64,000 nucleotides of DNA from Gigaspora margarita (lineage: Eukaryota > Glomeromycota > Glomeromycetes > Diversisporales > Gigasporaceae). Positions within the stretch are counted from its first letter, which is position 1, and each line of letters opens with the position of its first letter. Under the pieces are notes generated by a model, which was given only the letters and a program-made list of their open reading frames with translations, was not told where the DNA came from and made no database searches. The position numbers were made by a program, and so were the translations under genes. Shown one piece after another: positions 42,947 to 53,638 of this stretch. Where the stretch lies: assembly GCA_009809945.1 (NCBI GenBank), contig WTPW01002048.1:57224-121223 (forward strand), written 5' to 3'.

Positions 42947-45066
42947 ATGTCTTGCTCGTCTTTGCAAACAATTCAAGCTTCTATTCAAAATTTTGGTAAT
43001 TATATTAAGTTTGTTCTTCTAAATTAAACGTTTATGACTTTCCAATTTCACCAATTCAATACCAGTTTCACCAAGTATCGTGAAATCATTTCACCACTCT
43101 AATTTTACTTCACCAGCACCTTTACCCGTACCTAATAGACGTGGCCGTAAACGTTTAAGTACAATGCCATCAAACAAAAAGCATATGCGGAACCTTACAA
43201 ATCAGCGTGCTTTTCGTGAACGTCGAGAGAATTATCTTCGTAGTCTAGAAATTAAAGTAGAAAAGTATGAAAAAGCATATGCAGAACAACAAAACGAGAT
43301 TAGATTGTTAAAAGAAGAGGCAGCAATATTAAAACAACGACTTTCCTTATTCGAAAGCTATGGGTTTAATAGTGACTTCAGTATTACATCCTCAGATGAT
43401 TCCAAAAATTTAAGTCCATTAAGTAAAAATATATATGACTTAATGATTAATGAAAATAAAGATACCATAGGTATGCTTTACGAATAGTGCAAAAATTCAA
43501 AAGATCATGAAAGTGATAATAAGCTAATTTATTCTATTGATTTATGACACATTGACATAATAAACCCGCTAAGGACAGAGTTAGAAACATTTAGTATAAA
43601 AGAGTATGATTATTCGCAGTTCAATGCCCAGAAACATATTGGAAATGGTGGATTTTCAACTGTATATTCAGCTGATTTTCAAGGAAAAACATACGCACTA
43701 AAGAGTCTTAATAATAATCTGTGTTTGGATAACGGTGACAACTTTAAGAAAATTAGCCAAGAGGTAATTTGTTGTTTATTATTCAACGTTCAGCCTTTAA
43801 TATCGGAAAATAATAGAATCCAATTATATGTAGCTTAAATCTCTTTATACGGTCAAGCATCCTAATGTAATTAAATTCTATGGAACATCAAAACGTAAAG
43901 TTGTGATTTTGAAAAATTGATCTATTAACAAACTTAACGTGATTATCTAACCATAATTTAATGAATTTAGATCCAGAAATGGGCAATTTTATAATGATAT
44001 TACAATTTGCAAACAACGGAAGTCTGCGTGATTATTTACAAAGCAAACAACAAAATGGTGTTTTTAAAAATTCATGGTATGAAACAATTAAAATAGCAGA
44101 AGAAATAACTATTGGATTAAAATATTTGCATGATAAAGGAATTATTCATCAAAATTTGGTAAGAATTTTTTAAATAGATGTTTATATTGCTAAAAATAAA
44201 ACTAATCCATTTGGTTTAAATCTTACTAGCACTCTAAAAATATTTTAATAAATGATGGTAAAGCTCTAATTGCTGATTTTGGAATATCTAATCAAATAAA
44301 TCAAATAAATGATACATCTATATCATCATCAACTATCAAGATTGCATATATTGAGCCACAATGTTTTATGCAACATGAAATGTTTAAGCGTGATGAACGA
44401 TCCGACATTTATAGTCTGGGTGTATTGCTTTGGGAACTTACAAGTGGGACACCCCCATTCTCAGATTCAAATGATTATGCTATTTCAATAAAGATTTTTC
44501 TTGGTGAACGAGAGAAGGTAATTCCTGGTACACCTAAAGAATATTCAGATCTTTATATTAATTGTTGGACCTCAGAGCCAGAAAAGCGTCCTAAATTAGA
44601 TGGAGTATTGAATGATCTAAAGATATTATCAACAGAAACTACCGGAAAATTCATTACGAACTGCATTATAACGGACAATCAATTGTTAATGCAATCAGCT
44701 TCATATAGTATGCAACTCTCTGATAAGATGCCAAGTAATAAGAATACAAATTCATGTAGCGTGACTGATACAATAAATTCTGACATTCTGCTAATGAGTA
44801 TTGAAGACAAAAGAGTAAACAGAGATGTCATCATTAATGATAATGAAAGAATATATATGCAAGATTATTCAATGTTTCCTATCAACAACGATTGCTCATT
44901 TTCCGCACAAACATCATATCCTCCGTTATCAAACGGAAATTTACCTTCATTCTTGCAAGGTTTTGACAAACAATTGTGCTCAAAAAATGGAGCCTTTTCT
45001 CCTACTCATTCACCAACTTTAATTGAACCAATGGATGAAATCATGAACACATTAGCGTTATCTTAG
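42947..45066 (+). CDS. bZIP (Pap1/Yap-like)/pseudokinase fusion; one acceptor in doubt
   Basis: Exons fitted by phase: 42947-42995, 43066-43470, 43564-43763, 43834-43894, 43971-44158, 44230-45066 (579 residues). Exons 1-2 give a basic region and leucine zipper: KRLSTMPSNKKHMRNLTN then QRAFRERRENYLRSLEIKVE, the QRAFRER core of the Pap1/Yap type, with a heptad zipper of about 40 residues. Exons 3-6 are a kinase: HIGNGGFSTVYSA, YALKSL, ISQEV, HPNVIKFYG, IIHQNL, HSKNIL, ADFGIS, IEPQCF, DIYSLGVLLWEL. The catalytic Asp of H-x-D is Asn (HQNL), so it is probably a pseudokinase. The acceptor before exon 3 reads AA instead of AG; the nearest AG is 10 bases downstream and out of frame. Either the gene is a recent pseudogene, two genes, or spliced another way. 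The Ser/Asn-rich tail (about 150 residues) has no known domain. Confidence 0.65.
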
Positions 45067-46015
45067 TCAATTCTCTCCAAATGCAACTTTCTGAAGTATA
45101 TACAAAAGTAGCATTTAGAGATATTGCATCTAGAAAAGTAAATACGTATATCTCCAAAATTATTCTGTTTTATATCAGATTTGAGAGTTATCATACTAAA
45201 ATGTGCTAGTTACACGCAAGTTTCTTATAATTATAAAACCTTATTATGGCATTTTTATAGTGTAGTAAATATATAGTAAATTATATTTTACAATTGTTCT
45301 AATTGTTCTTTTTAATCGAATTTTATGAATTTACACCATCAATTTAACCAATCTGACCGGTCCTGTCCAAGGGTTTAAGTCTGGTCAAATTGGTCAAGTT
45401 ATATATATATATACTAGCTTCTGTCACGCCTTTACGTCCAAAATCTAGATAGTTTATACGTCCAAAATCTAGATAGTTTATAGTAAATAAAAGATAGTAT
45501 TAAATAAATTTACTCTTTTATAATATTACGAGAAGAGTTGAAGTAGTCAGACAATTTTATTTTATTACTGCGTTTTCAAATTACAAATTTTATACACGTG
45601 AATTGGGAAGCTTGTCAATTAAGTAACATAGCGACCATTATTGCGAGATCAGATGACTTTAAGATCTTACACATTGTTGGTTAGCCTTTTATGGGTTTTT
45701 TAAAATTTTAGCGATCTTACAGTTTGTGAAAGCGGTTATACTATGTAAATGCCACGGATGATCATGAATCGGAAGATGATAGATTTGGATCTATTTTATC
45801 TGTTACTGTATGTACGTATCTAGGCCTAAAATATAATCACGTTACACGTGTAACATGGACTAACACTAGTAATTAATTTAGGTAATAATGATAAAACAGA
45901 TGGTCTTCGACCATCCTTTTTTTCATTCCGATGACGAGCTCGTCCAAATTATTTTCCAATAATTAAAATTTGAACTACGATCTATTAATTTAGGTGCTTG
46001 AAGGCACCCTAAACC
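45067..46015. other. No gene; two small repeats
   Basis: A 24-bp unit (TACGTCCAAAATCTAGATAG...) is duplicated at 45433-45480. At 45900-46010 the sequence ending CTATTAATTTAGGTGCTTGA AGGCACC is a diverged half of the MITE at 62709-62989. The rest is AT-rich. The 3' end of the bZIP-kinase transcript probably lies near 45070-45300. Confidence 0.45.
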
Positions 46016-46109
46016 AGAGAAAAAAGAAAATGCATTCTGAATGAAAAATTTTTGTAATTAATGTTAATAAACATCAAAAGCCTGAATAGAGCATATCAGC
46101 CGAAACATA

Positions 46110-46320
46110 TTAATAACCATGGAAGCTCAAAAATAATTTATTTCGATATGGTGGCAAATCGAATTACAATTATAATCACCAACAGAATAATTTAACAGTA
46201 GAGGAATTTTTGAATAAGATTAATATATTTCGTAAAAAAGTTATTATTAGAATAAATTATCATAGTAGATTTATTAACTTGAATTACATGGATAAAGAAT
46301 CTAATTTGGCTTTCTTATAA
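46110..46320 (+). pseudogene. Short coding relic, unknown
   Basis: One frame reads IFRYGGKSNYNYNHQQNNLT VEEFLNKINIFRKK and so on to a stop at 46318. The Gly/Asn/Gln-rich start followed by a helical segment is protein-like. No start codon or partner exon found; family not recognised. Confidence 0.3.
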
Positions 46321-46659
46321 AATTATGAGTTGGATAATGACAAATTTTCGAAGTTGAAGAGTCACCTCAGGTTGGAATGATAGTTTTTAATGAGAGGTGT
46401 TTATAAATGAAAGTGAAATTTAAGATTAGCCAACAGAGAGTGCTTATTCCCGAGTAAATACCTAGGCCAATAGTACTTCCGAGAAGTGCGGGATTATTGG
46501 TATAGGTTGTGTGGTTGAAAGAATCTAGAAAGGGAGGAATAAGTGGAAGTGGGTGCTACATTCGAGGTTGAAACAAATCAAACACCCAAACAATCAAAAA
46601 GAACAAGCTTAGTGGTTGGGTTAGAGTCAAGTTAGAAATTTGATTATTAGAACATTTTA

Positions 46660-47007
46660 ACTCCACCAAACTTGCAATGCTATGCAGACCAAGAAAAGTA
46701 AGTAAATATCTAGTAACATCCAAATAAGCTAAATTGCCTGCTAACTGATTATGAGATTTATCAATATCTTTTAGGTTAGGAAGCGAGTCCCAAAAAATTT
46801 TGGTTATATTATTAAATGAGCAGCAGTTGAATTTTTTTTAAGCTGGATAAGGAATAAATCAGTTGTAAGGGATTTCTAAATTTTGGTTACTACTATCTAA
46901 ATTAACGATTTGGTTTATGGTTTTTCCATAATTTTCTTTATCTTCAACTCTTATACAAATACCATTGGCGGGATAATTTTGGTCTAGCCAGGTTTGAGCG
47001 TTTACCA
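46660..47007 (-). pseudogene. LRR-type protein, N-terminal relic
   Basis: Minus strand from an ATG at 47007: MVNAQTWLDQNYPANGICIR ... IVNLDSSNQNLE, then stops, then ITKIFWDSLPNLKDIDKSHN QLAG. The opening NAQ.WLD.NYP and LD.SNQNLEG pattern is the common start of Glomeromycotina leucine-rich-repeat proteins (family knowledge); the later piece is one LRR unit (LP.L..ID.SHNQL). Several stops, no downstream repeats. Confidence 0.55.
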
Positions 47008-47333
47008 TAATTTGTTTTATCTATTACTATGCAATTTTTCTGAAAGAAAAATTCTGGATAATTCAAAACCTATTATAAGCAAATTTTGTTAGAATTTTGT
47101 TTTCTATTTTTTTTTTGTTATTAACAATAATTAATGCTGCCTAAAATTTAAATGATCATGCTTTGTGATTAGTCTACCTTTCGGAATATATAATAAAGTA
47201 GTACAGTAATGAATAATATAAGTTTCAAAAAAAAAAATTAATATATAATTATTGAACGTGAAACAGCCAATAGGAAAAATTATTTGTAAATAATTTTTAT
47301 GATTTCTGAAAATGTGAAAGTTAAGGCCAATCA

Positions 47334-47562
47334 AAGTTAATTTTTCGTTTTGCATAACATGGTGTTCCAAAATTCCAGTCGGCGGGTCAGATTTATTTAT
47401 TTTTTTTATTTTTTATTTTTTTAATCTACTATAAATAAATAAATCATGTTTACATATGTGCCACCGGAGAAAAAAATTAAATGGAATAATTGGCACAATA
47501 GGTATTTAAAAAAAAAAAATTTTTTTGCAAAACAAAAAATTAACTTTGCGTGGCCTTAGCGT
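47334..47562. mobile_element. MITE of the GGCCATGCAAAGTTAATTTT family, copy B
   Basis: Starts TTAAGGCCAATCAAAGTTAA and ends TTAACTTTGCGTGGCCTTA, about 40-bp inverted ends with a T/A-rich interior. The flanks could be a TA or a 3-bp duplication; the palindromic ends make this ambiguous. Confidence 0.7.
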
Positions 47563-47569
47563 TTTTAAT

Positions 47570-48060
47570 ACATCTTTCTTTTTAAGAAATCTTAAAGAAA
47601 TGCAATAAAAATTTATTCTAATAAGTCAGTTCAAATTGATTAAAACTAAAGTTTTTATAACAATAAACTTTGTCTTGGAAGTTATTTGCTTCAAAAAATT
47701 ACTACATCACGTAAAAATAAAGTTCTTAAAAAATCGACTAATGAATTGAAAATTTATTTGAATAATTTATTTAATTATTGCCAATGTAAACAAATTTTAA
47801 TAATTCGCATTTCAAATTAAATATTGATATTTTTTTAAATTTATTTACACAATAAATATAATACAAAATTTAATTTAATACAAAATAATTCCAAAAGATT
47901 AAATTTCTTCATTTAGCACCAAACCAATCGATGAGAGTTTGGATGTTTTATTTTTTTATAAGTAAAAACTTGCTTTAACTTATAAAAGAAATAAAACAAA
48001 ATCAAACTCTAAATGGAGACGAGTTTTTGACCTAATAAAGTTTAGAATTTTTAAGTAATC
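47570..48060. repeat. AT-rich, with a 78-bp hairpin at 47934-48011
   Basis: AGAGTTTGGATGTTTTATTT on the left pairs with AAATAAAACAAAATCAAACTCT-like sequence on the right. No gene in the interval. Confidence 0.5.
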
Positions 48061-48062
48061 GA

Positions 48063-48263
48063 AGAGACCCTTGGGTGCCTCACAAGACGCCTACTGTCAG
48101 CACTTGGTATGAGAGATTATGCCCTGAAAGCCATTCCATCAGATTATCCCAACAATATATCCCAACAGCCTTCAAACAGTCTCCCCCAGACAAATCACAT
48201 GTATCCGCTGTGCTTACTACTGCATGGATCCAGGTGCACTTAGTGGTGGTATGTTATACATAA
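48063..48263 (+). CDS. Orphan GC-richer frame, unknown
   Basis: Open frame containing VPHKTPTVSTWYERLCPESH and SIRLSQQYIPTAFKQSPPDK. GC content is clearly higher than around it, and codon usage looks protein-like. A possible GT donor follows at about 48243. No domain recognised, no partner exon; could be a gene relic or part of an unrecognised retroelement. Confidence 0.3.
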   Translation, partial: RDPWVPHKTPTVSTWYERLCPESHSIRLSQQYIPTAFKQSPPDKSHVSAVLTTAWIQVHLVVVCYT

Positions 48264-48617
48264 CAGGAGATTGTTACTTATCTTTTAATAATAGCACATA
48301 GTGAGTATGAGAGATACGTAAATAGAAACAAAAAAAAAGTTTTTAAATAAAAAAAAGAAGTGTATAGTTTAGTTTAAATAACATTATAGTGTAAATAAAA
48401 AGTGTAATTTAAAAATATATAACTGATAAATAAAAAGGTAAAAGTTTTTAAGTGAAAATAAAGGAGGCAAAAAGAGTTTCTTATATATATATTTGTGGAT
48501 TTTTTTTTTTGACACGTCTATTGCTTTGATATAAAGCAAAATTACATAATTGTGCATATAATTTCAACCCCCAGTAGGACCGTGAGAAATGTACCAATTA
48601 GATGAAACAGGATAGAC

Positions 48618-48907
48618 TGTCTGGGTCGTCTAAAGAGGAGTAGAATCACATGACAATTGATCAATCAAATTTATCGAATTTTGTTAATCTTTGGCGAAGC
48701 AAACAAAAAAGAGAAGCAAAAACCTTAAAAAATACAAAAATGGCAGTCTAAACCTACCTTTATGTTTTATTTAAAAATGTTGGGAAGGCAATTTTGCTTA
48801 TATTTTATAACCTAAAACCTCTCTAACTTTAACTTAAGATGACCCTAACCCTAAAGTTAATTTGATAAAAAATATTATAAGAATCTACTCCACTTTAGAT
48901 GGTTCCA
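48618..48907. mobile_element. MITE, GTCTAAAGWGGAGTAGATTC ends, copy 1
   Basis: Left GGGTCGTCTAAAGAGGAGTA and right TACTCCACTTTAGATGGTTC. Interior shared with the copy at 49152-49430 (AATGGCAGTCTAAACCTA, GGCAATTTTGC). Contains one ACCCTAACCCTAAAG word. Confidence 0.6.
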
Positions 48908-49151
48908 AATATGGAATTGATTATCTGAGTCACCTGAATATTATGCAATTAATAAGCAATTTTTTTATATGTTTATAATACCTTTTTTCAAAATGCTCAG
49001 GTAGCATAACTTTTTCAAAATACAAGAAATTATAATGGATAAATTAATGCTTTCACTTCACTTTATAACATATCTGTTTAATCTATTTTAATTCACCAAT
49101 TTTTTCTTAAAGTTTGTGTATAACCATAATTGGAACCATTTCCATATTTGG

Positions 49152-49430
49152 GGGTCATCTGAAGCAGAACAGTATTATGTGATATATGACCAAGCAAATT
49201 ATCAAATTTTGATGATCTTTGGTGAAGTAATCATAAAAAGAAGAGAAATCCATAAAAAATACAACAAATGGCAGTCTAAACCTATCTTGGTTTATTATTA
49301 TAAATGCAGGGAGGCAATTTTGCCTATATATTATAACCTAAAATCTATCTAATCTAATCTAAGATGACCTAAACCTAAAGTTAATTCACTAAAATATTTT
49401 ATAAGAATCTGCTCCACTTTAGACATCCTT
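49152..49430. mobile_element. MITE copy 2, 9-bp target duplication CATATTTGG
   Basis: Flanked by exact CATATTTGG at 49143-49151 and 49431-49439; ends GGGTCATCTGAAGCAG and CTCCACTTTAGACATCCTT. A 9-bp duplication suggests Mutator-like mobilisation. The forward frame at 49116-49352 falls in it and is rejected. Confidence 0.8.
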
Positions 49431-49514
49431 CATATTTGGAACATCTTCTCTGTTATTAGATGATCAATATTAATCATCTAATTGGTGCTAGGTAAAATAA
49501 TATGCATAATTACG

Positions 49515-50545
49515 TATTTTTTTTAATTAATTGATGATCCGCCAGTCATCTGGTGCAAGATCATAGTGTAACGTGACGCAGATCACTATGTAAATTACAT
49601 AAGCAGGAAATGCCAAGATTTTTTGACAATCATTCATATAAAAATATTTTTCATACTAAGTTAACAGCTAATGCCCACTAATTGAAAGTTGTAGAGCTCA
49701 CTGAGACGCATTTAAAGGAGGTGAGATCATCCAAATTGGTCCAGTGGTTGCTGAGATATCTTTAAAAAACCATTGGCCGACTATATAAAATTACTATGTA
49801 AACAATAGTTTGTTTACATAGTAATTTTATATAGTCGGCCAATCGTTTTTTAAAGATATCTCAGAAACCACTGGACCAATTTGGACGATCTCACCTCCTT
49901 TAGATGTGTCTCAGTGAGCTCTACAACTTTCAATTAGTGAGCATTAGCTATTAACTTAGTACAAAAAATATTTTTCCTTAGAGACACTCGGCATTTACAT
50001 CCTATATGATAAACATATGAGATCTGCGTCACGTTACACTATAATCGTTGCACCAGATTAGGGTGTCCAGGATTATGCGATGCGATATTATGCGCATAAT
50101 TTGCTATTTTTCGCATCGCATATGCTTCGCATAAACAAGCAAAAAAAAGCATAAATCACGTGAATAAAAGTTGATTGGTTGTTGGGAATATGTTAACTTC
50201 ATCCGGCAAGCTTTAAATTTGTAATTTAGGTGACAGAGTGATGATAGAATGTAGGTCCCGAAAAGTTCCGATGTAGAAAATGAATGAACTTAAATTACGA
50301 GCATAGTTGGAGCAAAATTTTTGGTGAACGTCCGAAAAAATCCGAAAAACAGAACTAAAAGAATTAATTACATATAATAAAAATCGCATAATCGACCTAA
50401 TTGATCGCATAATTTTAAATTTATTTCGCATCCATCGCATAATCAACCTCAGTTCGGCCGCATAATTTACCTCATCGCATCGCATAATCCTGGACACCCT
50501 ACACCAGATGACTGGCGGATCATCAATTAATTAAATCATGTGTTA
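49515..50545. mobile_element. Large palindromic MITE, ~290-bp arms
   Basis: AATTAATTGATGATCCGCCA at the left end returns inverted at the right end, and the arms match through AGTGTAACGTGACGCAGATC, GGAGGTGAGATCATCCAAAT and TTACATAGTAATTTTATATA up to a centre near 49808. The right arm is split by the 443-bp MITE at 50059. No coding. Confidence 0.8.
50059..50501. mobile_element. hAT-type MITE, 443 bp, exact duplication CACCAGAT
   Basis: Ends TAGGGTGTCCAGGATTATGC and GCATAATCCTGGACACCCTA, flanked by CACCAGAT at 50051-50058 and 50502-50509. Repeated GCGATGCGATATTATGCG words near both ends. The 94-codon minus-strand frame inside (50497-50213) is composed of these terminal repeats and is not called. 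Confidence 0.9.
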
Positions 50546-50569
50546 TATTTTGTTTTTTTGCCTTTTTTT

Positions 50570-50697
50570 GTTGTAAAAAAAAAAAGAAAAAACAGTTTAT
50601 AGTACATATTTGTGTTAACTGATAAATAATTAAAGACTTACTAATACAATTTTATATTATATATCATATATTGTATTTGATAATAAATCTAAATATA
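50570..50697. other. AT-rich spacer, no gene
   Basis: Separates the palindromic MITE from the pogo element. Similar AT-rich non-coding DNA fills 50740-51370 and 52830-53500 inside the pogo element; a 69-codon frame at 51155-51364 may be the start of the transposase N-terminus but is not convincing. Confidence 0.4.
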
Positions 50698-53527
50698 AGG
50701 TGATCATACCTAATTCTGTGGATCGTCCCTAATTCCGTGAATAACACATTCTAACCTTTTATAGCCTTATTGTTAGTTAAAATATTTGTAACATACATAT
50801 TAAAGTTGTTACACACATTATATATATATTCATAAGACTATTAACGAACATATTTTTTTCTTACAAATCATTTTTACCTTTATTTTCAAAATTATTCTCT
50901 TGCAATACTTAAAAACCAAACTTTTATCACATTAAAATTTTAACAAAACTGATAAAAAAAAATAAAATAGAATTTTAGAACTTTTTATTTTTTTTTTTTT
51001 AAGTAGTAATGGAACTCGCAAAAGATATTAAGCCTAAAAAACATGTGTTTTTTATTTGAGATTCTTTATAAAACCTTTATTAAAAATTTTTTCAATTTAC
51101 CGTGCAAATTTATATTAAATTAAAGTTTACTCAGATCAGCCAGTCAATGCAATCGTGTACAAATTTAAATCCCTTAAAAAAAATTTTCTCGTTTTTGTTG
51201 TTTTTAGTATTTTTTGTTGTGTTTACAACACAGGTTTTATTTTGCTTGTACCTGCACGAACAAAATATGAATTGAGTAATATCGGCAAAAAAATTAACAA
51301 AAAAGATACGAACTCCTGTCAAACTTCTATCCAAGTGGCCTTAAATTTTCTTGAAACACAATAAAAAACTAGTTCAGCTCCACCCTTAAGTATTCGTCAA
51401 GTTGCTTTGAATTATGGTGTTGCTGAACAAACACTGCGTGATGCTATAGCTAAAGGTGCACCGAAACGCCCAGATTCTCCTACATTACTTATGGCTAAAG
51501 AAGACAATGATTTAGTAGAGTATTGCTTAAATATGCAAAGTCTAGAGTTTGGACTGACTAAAGAGGCTGTTAATACAATGGTTGTACAAATGCTTGCTAC
51601 AAAAAATAAAAAAATTTAACTAAAAATGGGCCTAGTAACAAATGGTGGAAACGATTTATGCGCGATCATCCACAAATTTCTTTTCATGTACCTCAAGAGC
51701 TTACTAAAGCATGAGCCGCTAAGGCAAATCCGATTGTTATTCAAAATCATTTTGCAACACTTGAAAAACTTATTTATGAAAATTGTCTTACACCTGACAG
51801 AATTTGGAACATGGATGAAAGTAGGTTTAATATTTCTGCACGGTTAGCAAAAGTAATAGCTCAAAAAGGCATTCATCAAGTTCACAAAACTGCAGCTAGA
51901 AACTCAAAAGAGCATATATCTGTTTGCCCTACTATTTTAGCAGCTGGAACGTATATTTCCCTATTACTTATTTATAAAGGTATTAGAGTAATTGAAGGTT
52001 TATTAACAGGCATATTAGTTCCACCGGGTACCGTCGCTGTATTTACTGAAACTGGATATATGCACGAAGATATTTTTAGAATGTATATAGAGCACTTTAG
52101 TAATTCGATTCTTCCTACTCGCCCTGTCTTGCTTATCTTGATGGAGCCACTAGCCATATAGATCTAACTAGTATTAAATATTGTCAAGAAAACAATATTC
52201 TTCTTTATGTATTGCCGTCAAATACTACTCATATACTTCAACCATCTGAGATTCCTTTTAAAAAACTTAAGTCTGAATACGATAAAGCATCAGATCGTTA
52301 TCGTATTAATAATAATCTTGGAGTAGTTACAAAATATTTATTTGCTCAAATTTTTGGTAAAACATTTCATGAAATGTATATACCAAATGCGATTAGACAT
52401 GCATTTGCTGCAACTGGCATTTGGCCCCTAAATTCTGATATAATTAATCCTGAACGTTTAATGCCTTCATTAGCAACATTTCAACCAGTTAGTTCTTCTC
52501 CAAAACCAACTCATGAATGCAATACAAGAATTAATAGACTTACCTAGCTTGAAAATGAAAATGAAGAATTGCATGAATATATTCAATGATTAGAGCATCC
52601 CGGGATGACTTCTTTGGCTTCGATTATGAAGTATCCACAATCACAACAACAACCTGTTGAGAAAAAACCCCAAGCCCGACCCAAGATATTCAAATTTGGA
52701 ACTCTTGTAACTGCAGAATCGATTATTAAAGAACTAAAAGAAAAAGAAAACTTGAAACGAAGAAAAATTGAAGATGCAAAAGTAAGAAAAGAATAGCAGA
52801 TTCTTAATAAGGCGAAAAAACAGAGTAAAAAATAATGGCAAAAATAAATATATTGTTGAAGGACAATATATTTTAAATACCTTTTAATACCTTGTTTTTA
52901 AATAGCCCTTNGAACTATAAAAATAAATAAATAAATTGATTTTTTTTATAAAATTAAAAAATCGCATTATTAATACCATTAAATTCTATATAATAAACCA
53001 GATTTTTTTTAAAGTAACTCGACAATCAAATATTTAAATATTTGTTTATCATAAGGAATTTTTCGTAATCAAAAATTTTTGTGAAATATAAATAGACCTT
53101 TTTTAGTCAGATTATCTATTTTAATTCTAATAAAAAAAAAATTTTTTTTTATAAAATTTATGACCGATATTCAAATGATTAGATATATTTAGAATATCGG
53201 TCATATTTTATAAAAATTTTAAAATATGTATAACTTAATACCACGAACCTGTTTTACTAATGAACTTTAATCAATTTATCAAATAAAAAATCAAGTTCAT
53301 TATATATCCACGGAATTAGACCCATGGCTTAAAATTCGTATAAATTATATGGGTTGTAACTTTTATTGTTAAAAAAATTTTTAATATATAATATATAAAA
53401 AAAATTTTACAGTTAAACAATAAATTGATTGTTTATTTATTATATTAAATTTTATAAATAAATACAATCTTTTGACGAACTTTTATATATGACAAAAAAA
53501 AATCCACAGAATTAGGTATGATCACCT
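50698..53527 (+). mobile_element. pogo/Tc1-mariner-type DNA transposon, 2830 bp, TA duplication
   Basis: Perfect 26-bp terminal inverted repeats (AGGTGATCATACCTAATTCT followed by GTGGAT) at 50698-50723 and 53502-53527, flanked by TA at 50696-50697 and 53528-53529. Inside each end a second copy of the core CCTAATTCCGTGRA lies at about 50728 (direct) and 53309 (inverted). The single decayed gene encodes a pogo-like transposase. Identical ends but a broken gene suggest recent mobilisation in trans, or slow decay of ends. Confidence 0.9.
51380..52796 (+). pseudogene. pogo-type transposase (HTH plus DDE_1), frameshifted
   Basis: The N-terminal helix-turn-helix reads SIRQVALNYGVAEQTLRDAI (51390-51619). 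After a shift in an A run near 51610 the DDE part runs NGPSNKWWKRFMRDHPQISF, then WNMDESRFN (first catalytic Asp) and TILAAGTYI. A one-base deletion near 52140 precedes DGATSHIDL (second Asp), followed by YVLPSNTTHILQPSEIPFKK and the NAIRHAFAATGIWPLNSD block typical of this family. The tail (52548-52796) is charged. Internal stops: TGA at 51712, TAG near 52543, TGA near 52588. About 460 residues in all, close to full length. Confidence 0.8.
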
Positions 53528-53638
53528 TATCTATAATATTGAAATTGCTTCCATTTTGAAATATCTTATATAAGGTAAAATAGGGTATTGTGACGAAGGG
53601 GGGTATTGTGACGAATTTGTATTATCTTGTGATACAAC

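Noticed and set aside
50213..50497. 94-codon minus-strand frame
   Set aside because: Made of the GCGATGCGATA terminal repeats of a MITE with an exact 8-bp duplication.
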